Shown: positions 27,579 through 37,582, counted from the first letter of the stretch. The stretch: DNA of 64,000 bases from Eubacterium sp. (GCA_022796875.1 JAAWJJ010000006.1:18956-82955), one strand, 5' to 3'. Notes: generated by a model not told the origin, from the sequence alone. Program-made: numbers and translations.

Positions 27579-30080
27579 TTAGAAAGATAATTCCGTTCTG
27601 CCGATCAGGTCGCTTTGTAATTCCTGGCTTAACTCCGTAAAGAATGCGGAATATCCTGCCACGCGAACCATGAGGTCTTTGTATTTTTTCGGCGTCTGCT
27701 GCGCTTTTTGCAGCACGTCTTTGCTCGTTACGTTAAACTGGCTCTGCATACCACCTTTGTAAAAATAGCCCTGCATCAGATTCATGAAATTATCAAGTCC
27801 CGTATCTCCGCTTAAAGTATCCGGAGTAAACTTCCAGTTTAAAATGACGCCGTTTGCAATACGCGCCTGATCCAGTTTTGCCAGCGAATCCGCTACCGCC
27901 ATAGGTCCTTTCACATCATGGGAAACGCCGCCCGGATGCGCAGGTCCCAGACAATCCGATACCGGTTCTCCGCTCACTCGGCCATCCGGCGTAGCGGTAC
28001 ACCCCATTCCGCAAGGAACATTGATGGATACGGAATATACTCCCGGTCGGAATTCACCGCCGCGGGCATTCGGACGATGTTCCACAAATTCACAGTATTT
28101 GTTCATGACATACTGCGCCATCTCGTCTGCATAATCATCGTCGTTCCCATAATGATGTACCTGATCGCTGTTTACATATGCCTGCAGCGCTTCATAACCT
28201 TTCCAGTCCGCCTTCAGTGCTTTCATCAGTTCTTCTCCGGTCACTTTCTTTTCTTCAAATACAAGCTGCTTTATCGTCGTCAGGGAATCCGCAACCGTTC
28301 CCAAACCTACGCACTGCGGTCCGGTATAATTATAACGCGCGCCGCCGGAACTGATATCCTGTCCTTTGTCGATGCAGTCGTTGACTAACAATGACAAATA
28401 CGGAAGCGGCTTGTTTTTCTGGTGAACCAGATCCATGGTATTCAGTGTGGAAACCATGCAGTCGATCCAGTATTTTAACTGTATTTCAAACGCTTTTTTT
28501 ACCTCGTCAAAAGATTTAAAATCTGCCAGCGTGCCGTTATCCGGGCCCGCCTGTTCTCCGGTTGCCGGATCACGTCCTCCGTTTAATGCAAAACTCAGCA
28601 CTTTGGCCGTGTTAAAGTAATCCGCATCATGCCATCCGTAAGTAAACCCAGGCACTTCCGGTTCCACGCAGCCGATACCGACCCAGTTTCTGGCCTGTTC
28701 CATCGGCACCCCGTAATTCAGCATGGACTCAATCACTTTATCGTCATTGTAGATCTTTGGCTCGCCGGTTCCAATACGGATAACGTTAAACGTCTTTGTC
28801 CAGAATTCTTTCGGATTTTTGTTGGAAAGACGTACTCCCATCCACGGATTCGTAATTCTTGTATGCGCATGCGCATCCAGTACCATGTAGGATACGTCAT
28901 TGACGGCGTCATTTCCTGCCGCATCCACGCCGCCGACATTCAGCGCAGTACCGCCCCATCCGATACCGGAAGCAATAATCGTTTCCCCGAAACAGCGGAT
29001 CTTTCGAAGCTGATCCATCTTAATAAAGGAACATTCAATTAATTCCTGCATAAATTCACGCGTCAGAATATTTTCTTTGATACTGTATTCATAATAAGGC
29101 CCCATAATCTGATCAAAACGTCCGTATGTTACCGAATGTCCGTTTGATTCGATCAGAATCAGATTTGTTGCCAGCCACCAGAGCTGCGCAGCCTCCCAGA
29201 AATCTCTTGCCGGCTTTTCCGCTACCCATTCGCAATTTGCAGAAATTCTCTCCAGTTCCTTTTTCCGATCCGCGTCTTTACATTCCTCAGCCATAGTTGC
29301 AGCCAGCCTGGAATACCGTTTAAAGTAAGTCATGGCGCCCTCCAGAGAAATCAGCTGCGCCTGCCAGAATTCCCGCTGTTTTGTCGCTTCCGGCGAACTT
29401 CCCAGTACCAGTCCCGCCAGCTTTTCCTCTACTTTTTTCTTTAATCCGCCAAATCCGTTTTTTAATAATGTCGGATAATCCACGCTGACATGGCCGATTC
29501 CATTATAAGAATAGAGATCGTTCGCATACATTCCGTTCCCCAGCAGCGTACTTCCGCTTGCTTCTTCTTTGGTAAGCGCTTTTTTGATCAGGTCGACATT
29601 GGAAACGCCTTCCCATTTCGGCGCGATTTCACGGATCACTTTGCGGTTCTCTTCCGATACAATGTATCTGTCATTGGAACGCTCTGAAAAATCCGGAATA
29701 GACGTATCGTCCATTTCTTCTACCAGCCACTGAATCGAGAAATCCGGATACAACGGCGCATGCCACGCCGGCGCTGCGATCTCACCGACGATCAGTTCTT
29801 CTTCGTCGATATGTATCGTAACTTTGGAAAGGACGTCGCGGAATGCTTTTGCCACTTTGATCATCTGCGGTTCCCCTTTATACTTTTCATAGGATTCCGT
29901 AAGAATCTCAGCTCTTTCCGTATCTACCCTGCTGGATACATTTTTGGTTTTTTCCAGCATGGAATTGATCCTTGTGAACGGAGAAATCGAATCGTCCAGG
30001 CCGGACACTCCGACGCCCCATACTTTATCATACGGTTCAATTGCCTGCGGACGGGTGTTCATTGCTTCATTTTCTGCCAT
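27579..30080 (-). CDS. Glycyl-radical enzyme 1, glycerol/diol dehydratase-like
   Basis: 833 residues. The thiyl Cys471 and catalytic Glu473 are in IGCVEPEV, and the glycyl-radical Gly809 is in RVAGYSAFF. A single Cys rather than the Cys-Cys pair excludes pyruvate formate-lyase. Residues equivalent to those binding glycerol in B12-independent glycerol dehydratase can be placed: His197 (GIGHVSVDY), His315-Ser316 (NGHSVTYGRFDQ), Asp485 (14 after the Cys) and Tyr682 (GVYSV). This points to a diol-type dehydratase. An Arg in EFRPGVY near the active-site Tyr differs from GRE2 and may select another substrate. The start is the ATG at 30080 with GGAGG; upstream codons to 30152 are not needed. Encoded with a transporter and its activase. 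Confidence 0.9.
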   Translation of the reverse strand: MAENEAMNTRPQAIEPYDKVWGVGVSGLDDSISPFTRINSMLEKTKNVSSRVDTERAEILTESYEKYKGEPQMIKVAKAFRDVLSKVTIHIDEEELIVGEIAAPAWHAPLYPDFSIQWLVEEMDDTSIPDFSERSNDRYIVSEENRKVIREIAPKWEGVSNVDLIKKALTKEEASGSTLLGNGMYANDLYSYNGIGHVSVDYPTLLKNGFGGLKKKVEEKLAGLVLGSSPEATKQREFWQAQLISLEGAMTYFKRYSRLAATMAEECKDADRKKELERISANCEWVAEKPARDFWEAAQLWWLATNLILIESNGHSVTYGRFDQIMGPYYEYSIKENILTREFMQELIECSFIKMDQLRKIRCFGETIIASGIGWGGTALNVGGVDAAGNDAVNDVSYMVLDAHAHTRITNPWMGVRLSNKNPKEFWTKTFNVIRIGTGEPKIYNDDKVIESMLNYGVPMEQARNWVGIGCVEPEVPGFTYGWHDADYFNTAKVLSFALNGGRDPATGEQAGPDNGTLADFKSFDEVKKAFEIQLKYWIDCMVSTLNTMDLVHQKNKPLPYLSLLVNDCIDKGQDISSGGARYNYTGPQCVGLGTVADSLTTIKQLVFEEKKVTGEELMKALKADWKGYEALQAYVNSDQVHHYGNDDDYADEMAQYVMNKYCEFVEHRPNARGGEFRPGVYSVSINVPCGMGCTATPDGRVSGEPVSDCLGPAHPGGVSHDVKGPMAVADSLAKLDQARIANGVILNWKFTPDTLSGDTGLDNFMNLMQGYFYKGGMQSQFNVTSKDVLQKAQQTPKKYKDLMVRVAGYSAFFTELSQELQSDLIGRTELSF

Positions 30081-30157
30081 AAAAATTTCCTCCTTCTTTG
30101 CAGTATGATCTGCATTTTTCATATTCATGCGGTTATTTCTTTTCCGCTTCATTTCTT

Positions 30158-31348
30158 TTATGCTGCATTTTTATTTTTCAAATTTATGATCATAAAGACG
30201 ACTGCCAGAATCACTACGATGATCACTGCAAAAATCATGGACCACTGGTTCGGAATCAATTTTCCGCCTGCTGCCGCCGCCAGGGCAACTCCCGCCGGGG
30301 TCACAATATACGGACAGATTGCCATACCTGCATTTTGTAAACAGGTGGCGATGGAAGTCGCCATTTCGGAAGACGCCTGGTCTACCGAACTTCCCGCCCC
30401 TGTCAGGATACACGGCATACAGATAGAAAATGCAAGGCCGCAGACAAACGCTCCCACATAAGATAACGCCAGGTTCGGAGCATAGGTCATGATCAGATAG
30501 GATACCGCCAGCAGCAAACATCCGACGGTTAATGTCAGCCGTTTGCAGGCGCTTAAAATCTTACCGAATATAAATCCCATAATCAGGCCGCCCAGAGCAA
30601 AGAGCGCAAGAGAATAACCTGCCGCTGCGGAACCGCCAAGGTTCAGTTCCGTTATAATGGAAGACGCGGAATTGGAATATGTCTGACCTGCAATCATATA
30701 TATGAAAAATGCAATACACCATACCCACATCATACCGGTCGGTTTAAACGTAACTTTTTCTCCGGTTTCCGTCACTTTCTCCGGTTTTTTATACGGAATA
30801 CAGACCACTGTCGCAATCAGGGAAATAATAGCTACCAGATGTACGAGGAACGCCACGTTCCAACTGATCGTTCCCAGATTTCCGGCTACCAGTGCAAAAA
30901 TGATTGCTCCCAGCATTTGAAAAGCCGTCATCGTTCCCATTACTTTTCCGCGTTCATTCGGATCTTCAAAATTCTCCACAACCAATGCGGCGCACAAGGA
31001 CTGCACCATGCCAAGTCCGATACCAAATATAACTCTCATTGCCAGGATCGCATTGAGGCTGTCCATAAAAAACGGCACTACTCCGCCAATCAGCCATAAA
31101 AGTACGCCTGCGATCATCAATGTCTTTTTGGGAACGCTCCTCATCAGTCTTCCGGTAATCAATGTCATTGGTATTACGATCAGACATGGAATAGAAATCA
31201 GATAGGTAATAACCATCGTCTGATTTGCTTCCGGAAAAGCTCCGATAATATTCGCAATATTACTTGATACGGCAATCACTCCCATCATTAAAATTGCGCA
31301 AAGATAAATGCCGACTTTTACTTTGCCCTTGTTTGCTGTTTTTTCCAT
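30158..31348 (-). CDS. MFS transporter 1
   Basis: About 396 residues with twelve predicted helices. The MFS loop motif between helices 2 and 3 is GRLMRSVPKKTLMIAGV, and EDPNERGKVMGTMTAFQMLGAI is the second-half-type motif. The start is at 31348 with AGGAGAG nine bases upstream; the ATG at 31375 lacks a good site. It precedes GRE1 in the same direction with a 77-base gap, so it probably imports the GRE1 substrate or exports its product. It differs in sequence from the OFA-type transporter of the GRE2 operon. Confidence 0.85.
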   Translation of the reverse strand: MEKTANKGKVKVGIYLCAILMMGVIAVSSNIANIIGAFPEANQTMVITYLISIPCLIVIPMTLITGRLMRSVPKKTLMIAGVLLWLIGGVVPFFMDSLNAILAMRVIFGIGLGMVQSLCAALVVENFEDPNERGKVMGTMTAFQMLGAIIFALVAGNLGTISWNVAFLVHLVAIISLIATVVCIPYKKPEKVTETGEKVTFKPTGMMWVWCIAFFIYMIAGQTYSNSASSIITELNLGGSAAAGYSLALFALGGLIMGFIFGKILSACKRLTLTVGCLLLAVSYLIMTYAPNLALSYVGAFVCGLAFSICMPCILTGAGSSVDQASSEMATSIATCLQNAGMAICPYIVTPAGVALAAAAGGKLIPNQWSMIFAVIIVVILAVVFMIINLKNKNAA

Positions 31349-31390
31349 AAGCTTCTTCTCTCCTTTTCTATTCATATTTTCCCTGACTAC

Positions 31391-31405
31391 CAGGCGTACC
31401 GCCTG
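31391..31405. promoter_or_regulatory. Palindrome CAGGCG-TAC-CGCCTG upstream of the GRE1 operon
   Basis: A perfect 6-bp inverted repeat with three central bases lies about 45 bases before the transporter start codon, in the short gap behind the VWA gene. It could be an operator for a dimeric regulator specific to the MFS-GRE1-activase operon. The TTTGTGCAT-type operator is not seen here. Confidence 0.5.
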
Positions 31406-31509
31406 ATAACTGTTTTACACTATCATTGTAACTGCCCGCAAAAAATTTGTATTCGTTGTTTTTACCTAAACGCTGTTTTCTTTTTGTGTTTTTTGCCACT
31501 TTTCACGCC

Positions 31510-32991
31510 CTATATGATAATCTCTTCTATTTCCTCCTCCGTGAGAATTACTTTCATTGCCCACACCGGAAACCCGGTTTCCGATTCGCAGTGATCCCCT
31601 GTAAAAATAAAAGCGGTTTTATAAGATGCCGGCGTTTTCGGATAAGTTCCCAGTCCGTCCGTAAAATAAAGCAGTCCCTGTACTGCATGTAATTTCTTTT
31701 CCGTTAACAGCCGGTCCACATAAGCAAACGCCGGCCGGAAATCAGTACCGCCATGCCCGTATACCGTAAAGCTGTTCAGATAATCCCGTATTTCCTGTGC
31801 AGATTCCAACAGTACCGCATGCTGCACTTTGGCATCACATTGGATTAGGCAGATCCTGCTTCCGGAAAAGAAACTTCCGTCAGACTGTAAAATAGAAAAT
31901 GTACTTTCCAAAAAACGCCGGATCGTCTGTTTTGAAATCGAACCGGAAGTATCTATGACAATCACAAATTCCCGGATTTTTTTCATTTCCCGGTACTCTA
32001 ACGGTTCCATCAACGGCATATCCGCATACAGATTTAATCCATACATATACCAGATATAATCAAATTCCTCCGGGTTGGTACTTATCGTTTCTTTCTGCAC
32101 GGCAAACCGTCGTAAAAATTCCGCATAATCCACTTTATCGCGTGCCGCTTCCCGTATCTGATAACTGAAAGCGCCGGCATGCGCTCCTTTCTCCAAAGAT
32201 TCTGCTTCCAGTGAAACTTTCATCGTATCCGCAATCTGTTTCCATAATTCCGCAATCTCTGCTTTCGGAAGCGCATATACATGTCCAGAATCCGTAATCC
32301 CGAGATCTGAAAATACTTTTGCGGTATACGCCCCTCCCTTGTCAATATCCGTTTCTTCTTCCCCGGAATACCAAAACGTATGGTCATCACGGGAAAAGAA
32401 ATGCGCCTGACGGCATTTCTCACTGTCGATCTTTTCAAACAATTTTTTCCCGAACTCATCTTTCCTGAAAAGATGATAGATTTTTTCGGCGGAAAGCAGA
32501 TGCAGTTTTTCTTTTAAAACCGAAAGATATTCCGCCTGGCATGTTTCCTGCGGAATCTGAGTATCCCTTATCTCCAGTTCACGAATCAGATTTTCTACCG
32601 CAATATCGCAAGCCAGATCCCAGACCCGCCGATCAACAGAACCGCTTATGTCAAAATGACGAAAAACACAATGCAGCAGCGTATGTAAAAAATCCCGATG
32701 CAGGAAAGCGCGCCGGTTGAGAAAACACTCGATCACATACGAAATCCCATAGTATAAGTATCTGCCATCCGTACCCAGTCCCGTAATTTTGGAATGGGAA
32801 CGCAGCGGCAGCGCATAAATCGCCCGGTCAAAGTACCTGAATGTAACGAGCAGCGTCCGTCTGACCAGCTCCATAATCTCTTCCGCCGTTTTTTCCCTTT
32901 TCTGATTATCATTCTGTTTGCTTTCATTTTGCCTGTCTTCATTCCGCTTATTTTCATCCCGCCTGGTTTCATTCTGTTTCTCTTTCCGCAT
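31510..32991 (-). CDS. VWA-domain protein of the DUF2201 (metallopeptidase-like) family
   Basis: 493 residues. The first 35 are a hydrophilic Asn/Arg/Lys/Glu-rich tail. The DUF2201 N-terminal domain follows (residues about 40-300), where the zinc-protease motif position reads HTLLH (residues 103-107), lacking the catalytic Glu of HExxH. A C-terminal VWA domain carries a MIDAS site, DTSGS, with GGTDF and FTDG completing it. The family is the usual partner of MoxR ATPases, here at 23417-24949. GGAGG lies eight bases before the ATG. It precedes the MFS-GRE1-activase genes on the same strand and is divergent from the PucR-type regulators. Confidence 0.87.
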   Translation of the reverse strand: MRKEKQNETRRDENKRNEDRQNESKQNDNQKREKTAEEIMELVRRTLLVTFRYFDRAIYALPLRSHSKITGLGTDGRYLYYGISYVIECFLNRRAFLHRDFLHTLLHCVFRHFDISGSVDRRVWDLACDIAVENLIRELEIRDTQIPQETCQAEYLSVLKEKLHLLSAEKIYHLFRKDEFGKKLFEKIDSEKCRQAHFFSRDDHTFWYSGEEETDIDKGGAYTAKVFSDLGITDSGHVYALPKAEIAELWKQIADTMKVSLEAESLEKGAHAGAFSYQIREAARDKVDYAEFLRRFAVQKETISTNPEEFDYIWYMYGLNLYADMPLMEPLEYREMKKIREFVIVIDTSGSISKQTIRRFLESTFSILQSDGSFFSGSRICLIQCDAKVQHAVLLESAQEIRDYLNSFTVYGHGGTDFRPAFAYVDRLLTEKKLHAVQGLLYFTDGLGTYPKTPASYKTAFIFTGDHCESETGFPVWAMKVILTEEEIEEIII

Positions 32992-33151
32992 ATGTCATTC
33001 CTCCGTATATGACCCGTCCTTCCTTTGAAATTACATACTTTTTCATAGTAAAGAACTATTTTCCGGTATCCAATAGATTTTCTGAACAAACAATTGTATT
33101 TTTCCGGAAAATAATACAATACTACAAAAAAAAATAATCCTTTTTTCTTTT

Positions 33152-33190
33152 TTGCACATATTAATCTGTAGTTTGAGCATTTTGCACAAA
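33152..33190. promoter_or_regulatory. Accessory-region operator, site B
   Basis: TTGCACATA (33152-33160) faces TTTGAGCAT (33172-33180) across 11 bases. An extra half-site TTGCACAAA (33182-33190) adjoins it. The cluster lies in the 290-base divergent region between the VWA gene and the first PucR-type regulator, about 90 bases from the latter's start, and could control both directions. The remainder of this region is AT-rich with no gene. Confidence 0.6.
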
Positions 33191-33281
33191 TCAATTTTCG
33201 GTATTTTCATTTAAAATAAATTTACAAATACCAGTACAACAACTATTCCTTTTTCGTTGTACCGGAAAGGAGGGTTTTCCG

Positions 33282-34799
33282 ATGAAACTCAGTATGTCGC
33301 TGATCGCTAACGAATTATCCGGAACCGTTACGTCGTTCCACACCTTCTCAGAACAAAAGGACGGACTGGCTGCATTAAAAATTCTCACCCCGAAAGATAC
33401 CTGCCTGTACCCGGAATACCTGTACCTGTGCCAGCCGGAACAGCTTACCGCATTACTGGCGCAAAACTTTGATATCACAAACCGGAATTTTATTATTTAC
33501 GGGGAAAATTTTGATTCGCTGATCGAACAACTGGAAATCTGCAACTACCTGACCATATCCTCCACTGCCAGTTTTTTTCATTTTATCAATACCATTGCGG
33601 CAATATTTTCTTCCTACAATGAATGGGAAAGCCAGTTAGTTGCTATGAGCATCTCTTCCGCTTCTTTGCAGGATATGCTTGACCTGGCCTATTCAAAAAT
33701 ACGGATTCCTATGTGTATTCTGGATGTAAACCATCAGGTATTAGCCGTCAATCGGCAGGTAAAAACCACCGACCCTCTTTATCTCTCCATGCAGCAAGGT
33801 TATGGTTACCCCTGTATCGAAATGATCCATACCAGTAATCCGACTTTGTCAGAACTGGACAGGGAAAACGTATCTGAAGTCATTAACCATGTCAGCCATA
33901 ACCGGCTGCGTGTCACTACGATTAAAACGCACGAACGCCCTGTCTGCTATTTTGGATTACACAAACCAAACGCACAGCCGTTTGCTCCCTATACGCTGGA
34001 GCTTTATGATTTTTTTGTAACAATACTGACTTTCAAAGCCGCCATGCTGCCGGAAGAATTACTGATCAAAAGCAGCCTGTTCGAACAGTTTATGGCAGAC
34101 CTGATTTTGGACAAATACATTGCGCCGAATATTTTCAGCCAATTGACCGATTATTTCCAATATGATCCGTCCGCTTCCTACAGCCTGTTTGCCATTGCTT
34201 TTACGGATGCGCTGACCAAACGGCAGGTTATTCTCAAAGAATTTATGAATCTGGCGGAAGCACAGATCCCCGGATGCAAATGTTTTTATCTGGAACCTTA
34301 TGTGGGAATTCTGCTGCACGGAGCGGTCCTGCCTGCACATATCCAACGCCTCAAAAACGTACTGCGCGGATATGTCGTTCATTGTGTATACAGCTATTGC
34401 TTCCGGGAACTGCGTAACATAAAAAAAGCCTGGCGGCAGCTGATTTTTGCATTGGACCACTGGGAAACGGAACACGGAACCATTCAAAACTGCGATCATT
34501 ACATTCACAGGCTTTGCGTACAGACCATCCATCATAAACTGCCTCCGGAAACACTGCTCCACCCATATTTTCTGGTACTGTCAAAATATGATAAAGAAAA
34601 TAATACGGAATACCTGCAGACACTGATTTCTTATCTGCAAAACAACTGCTCCATATCTGCAGCCGCTAATGATTTATACATTCATCGAAATTCTTTGCAG
34701 TACCGGATCCGAAAAATTGAAGAACTGCTGGATATCAGAATCTCCTCTACAAAAGAACATCTGTCCATGCTTTTTTCTTCTTTTTTCATTTCAACCTGA
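33282..34799 (+). CDS. PucR-type transcriptional regulator 1
   Basis: 505 residues. The C-terminal about 60 residues are the PucR/CdaR helix-turn-helix (EYLQTLISYLQNNCSISAAANDLYIHRNSLQYRIRKIEELL). The rest is a long sensing region with no signal peptide or membrane helix, so the ligand is read in the cytoplasm. Such regulators usually activate catabolic genes when bound to a pathway metabolite. The ATG has a strong AAAGGAGGG site. It is followed 26 bases later by a paralogue of the same architecture. Its promoter region contains site B, so it may regulate itself and the VWA gene. Confidence 0.88.
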   Translation: MKLSMSLIANELSGTVTSFHTFSEQKDGLAALKILTPKDTCLYPEYLYLCQPEQLTALLAQNFDITNRNFIIYGENFDSLIEQLEICNYLTISSTASFFHFINTIAAIFSSYNEWESQLVAMSISSASLQDMLDLAYSKIRIPMCILDVNHQVLAVNRQVKTTDPLYLSMQQGYGYPCIEMIHTSNPTLSELDRENVSEVINHVSHNRLRVTTIKTHERPVCYFGLHKPNAQPFAPYTLELYDFFVTILTFKAAMLPEELLIKSSLFEQFMADLILDKYIAPNIFSQLTDYFQYDPSASYSLFAIAFTDALTKRQVILKEFMNLAEAQIPGCKCFYLEPYVGILLHGAVLPAHIQRLKNVLRGYVVHCVYSYCFRELRNIKKAWRQLIFALDHWETEHGTIQNCDHYIHRLCVQTIHHKLPPETLLHPYFLVLSKYDKENNTEYLQTLISYLQNNCSISAAANDLYIHRNSLQYRIRKIEELLDIRISSTKEHLSMLFSSFFIST

Positions 34800-34825
34800 A
34801 TTTTCAAAAAAAGGGGAATAAAATT

Positions 34826-36340
34826 ATGTTTATACCAATCGAATTTATTGAACGCGAATTACAGGACACCATCACCGTACGCCATATAAAAAAACATGCC
34901 AGTTTCCTGGCCTTTCAAATTTTGGAACCGCCGATTTCTGATTTAGACGATACGGTTCTTTATCTGTGCCAGATCAAAGATATCGGCAGCGATCTCCGGG
35001 AAACGCTGCTTTTGGACGGCAAAAACTTTTTATTATTTGACAATCCGGAAGAAATCCCCGTATGGCTGGAAACTTCTAATTTTCTGGTATGCAGTTCCGG
35101 TTATCACGAATTGCTTTCTTATGTAAATAAACTCGGAAATATTTTCCTCACTTATAATAACTGGGAACAAAACCTGACGCAGCATCTGACTCCGGACTCT
35201 GAATATCAGGAACTGTTAAACATCGGCTATGAATTATTACAAACTCCAATGGCCATAATGGATGCCAACCATCAAATTATCGCCATTACCGATGTTTCTC
35301 CGAAAAATGATACCTTATATTTTTGTTTACAAAACGGATATGGTTTTCATTTTATCAACATCATCAACCGCAGCAACCCAACCTTAAGCGAAGTGGATGC
35401 CTGCGGCGTCGTAGAAACCATCAATCGGGTCAGCGGCAAACGCTTAAGAGTATACCGCATCCACGTTACCCAACATTCTGCCTATTATATCGGATTCCAC
35501 AAACAGGATCAGAAACCGTTCCATCCTGTTGATATTACGCTCTTTGACTTTTTTGTAAAACAACTGGAAAAACTTGCCTCACTGAAACAGCCGTCGACAG
35601 CCTTACAGGAAAAAAGCATTGCCGATCTGTTAGAAGAAATTATTCTGTCCGAAGACACCTGTACGCCAACGCTTCACTCTTTACTGCGCGAAAACGGCGT
35701 TTCCGACAAAGGAACCTGGCAGCTTCTCTGCCTGCGCTTTACAAATTACCTGAAATTCCGCACCACGCATCATTATGAAATCATGTCCCAGATCAAACAG
35801 CAGCTCCCCAAATGCCACTGCGCCCTGATTCGGTCGCACATAGCAATTCTTATGCCGACAAAAATTGACATCCGGCAATATTTACTGAAACTGCAGTATA
35901 TACTGATTACAAACGACGCGATCTGTGCCTGCAGTACGCAGTATTCTTCTTTAAGTGATACGAAAAAAATCTGGAATCAGCTGATGTTTATTCTGGACCA
36001 GCAGTCTGACACGACGCATACGACAATTTTGTACTATGAAGACTACTTCCAGAGCCACTGCATCCAGACGCTTTTTGAGGAATTTCCGAAAGAAATGCTG
36101 ACTCATTCCGCCTTTACCGTGATCCGTTCCTTTGACCGGAAAAATAATACCGATTACCTCAGGACTCTTATTTCTTATCTGCAAAACAACTGCAGTATGG
36201 CCGCTACGGCAGAAATTTTAAATATCCACCGTAATTCCCTGTTATATCGGATCCGTAAAATAGAAGAACTGTTAGGTTATGAGATCTCTGCTTCCGAAGA
36301 AAGAAAACATATGCTGTTTTCGTCATTTTTAATTTCATAA
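34826..36340 (+). CDS. PucR-type transcriptional regulator 2
   Basis: 504 residues and colinear with the preceding gene throughout, including the C-terminal helix-turn-helix (DYLRTLISYLQNNCSMAATAEILNIHRNSLLYRIRKIEELL) and the SNPTLSE segment of the sensing part. It arose by tandem duplication but has diverged considerably. GGGGA lies upstream of the ATG. A two-protein system could read two metabolites or form hetero-oligomers. The best operator of the region, site C, follows immediately downstream, before butyrate kinase. Confidence 0.88.
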   Translation: MFIPIEFIERELQDTITVRHIKKHASFLAFQILEPPISDLDDTVLYLCQIKDIGSDLRETLLLDGKNFLLFDNPEEIPVWLETSNFLVCSSGYHELLSYVNKLGNIFLTYNNWEQNLTQHLTPDSEYQELLNIGYELLQTPMAIMDANHQIIAITDVSPKNDTLYFCLQNGYGFHFINIINRSNPTLSEVDACGVVETINRVSGKRLRVYRIHVTQHSAYYIGFHKQDQKPFHPVDITLFDFFVKQLEKLASLKQPSTALQEKSIADLLEEIILSEDTCTPTLHSLLRENGVSDKGTWQLLCLRFTNYLKFRTTHHYEIMSQIKQQLPKCHCALIRSHIAILMPTKIDIRQYLLKLQYILITNDAICACSTQYSSLSDTKKIWNQLMFILDQQSDTTHTTILYYEDYFQSHCIQTLFEEFPKEMLTHSAFTVIRSFDRKNNTDYLRTLISYLQNNCSMAATAEILNIHRNSLLYRIRKIEELLGYEISASEERKHMLFSSFLIS

Positions 36341-36366
36341 GATAATTTTGCCGCAAAAAGGGAAAA

Positions 36367-36396
36367 ATGCACAAATGCAATTTTCTTTTTGTGCAT
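36367..36396. promoter_or_regulatory. Accessory-region operator, site C (perfect)
   Basis: ATGCACAAA (36367-36375) and TTTGTGCAT (36388-36396) form a perfect 9-bp inverted repeat with a 12-base spacer, 81 bases before the butyrate kinase start. No strong -35 element is present downstream, which again suits activator control. Confidence 0.75.
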
Positions 36397-36477
36397 CCGC
36401 TTCAATGCTTTTCCGGGTGCCGGATGATAACATAAATCCAGATCCTATCAAAAAAACAATTTCTATGGAGGTATGTT

Positions 36478-37569
36478 ATGAAAATATTTACTATTAATCC
36501 CGGTTCCACATCAACCAAAATTGCACTGATCGAAAATGAAACGGTTCTTTTTTCCAAAAACGTGGCGCACGATGCAGACAAACTGGAGGAATTCGACAGC
36601 ATTTCCGCTCAGCTTCCTTACCGGAAAGAAACAATTCTGAATTTACTTTCCGAAGCTAATATCTCTGTTTCCGACGTCGACGCCTTTGTCGGCAGGGGCG
36701 GCGGACTGATTTCCATGGAAGGAGGCGTTTACGAAATCAACAGCCTGATCCTCGATCATGCCACGCGCGGCGCCAACGGCATCCAGCATCCGGCACAGCT
36801 TGGCCCGCAGATCGCCCATGAATTTGCGGTATTATATCAAAAACCGGCTTTCGTCGTCAATCCGCCCGACGTAGACGAATTTCAGGATCTCGCCAGAATG
36901 ACCGGCATTAAGGGCATATACCGCACCTCCCATTTACATGCGCTGAACTTAAAAGAAACCGCGATCCGACATGCCGCTGTGCTTGGAAAACCATATGAAA
37001 AATGCAGCTTTATTGTCTGCCATATCGGAGGCGGCATTTCTGTTTCCGCCCACAAAAACGGAAAGATGACAGACGGCTTTGATATCGTTGGCGGCGAAGG
37101 CCCTATGGCGCCGACTCGCTGCGGCAGCGTTCCCGTATCCGGCCTGCTGCAGTATATAAACGGGAAAGATTTAAAAGAGGTAAAATCTCTTTGCACCAAA
37201 AACGGCGGCTTCGTCAGCCATCTGGGAATCTCTGACGCTGTCGAACTGACAAAACGGGCGGGAAACGGCGACAGAGAGGCCAAATTAATATGGGACAGCA
37301 TGATCTACCAGATCGGCAAAGCCATCGGCTCTATGGCGGTTGTTTTGCACGGGACCGCAGAAGCCGTTTTGCTTGGCGGCGGTATGGTACATAGCCAGGA
37401 TCTGGTAAACCAGATCAAAGAAAGCTGTGAATGGATCGCTCCTGTCTGCGCTTATCCGGGGGAATTTGAAATGGAAGCTATGGCTTCCGGCGCCGTCCGC
37501 GTACTGAACGGGGAAGAAAAAGTCAAAGTATACACCGGAAAACCTGTCTGGAACGGATTTGATTTTTAA
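36478..37569 (+). CDS. buk: Butyrate kinase
   Basis: 363 residues of the ASKHA acid-kinase fold. The N-terminus FTINPGSTSTKIALIE is the phosphate-1 motif, HIGGGISVSAHKNGKM is the phosphate-2 loop, and ILGGG-type AVLLGGGMVHS is the adenosine motif. It converts acyl-phosphate plus ADP to acid plus ATP. Its partner Ptb is in the GRE2 operon at 44424-45335 rather than adjacent, so the two are linked by the shared operator rather than by one transcript. The true acyl group may be other than butyryl. GGAGG precedes the ATG. Confidence 0.93.
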   Translation: MKIFTINPGSTSTKIALIENETVLFSKNVAHDADKLEEFDSISAQLPYRKETILNLLSEANISVSDVDAFVGRGGGLISMEGGVYEINSLILDHATRGANGIQHPAQLGPQIAHEFAVLYQKPAFVVNPPDVDEFQDLARMTGIKGIYRTSHLHALNLKETAIRHAAVLGKPYEKCSFIVCHIGGGISVSAHKNGKMTDGFDIVGGEGPMAPTRCGSVPVSGLLQYINGKDLKEVKSLCTKNGGFVSHLGISDAVELTKRAGNGDREAKLIWDSMIYQIGKAIGSMAVVLHGTAEAVLLGGGMVHSQDLVNQIKESCEWIAPVCAYPGEFEMEAMASGAVRVLNGEEKVKVYTGKPVWNGFDF

Positions 37570-37582
37570 GGCAATTTTCACT

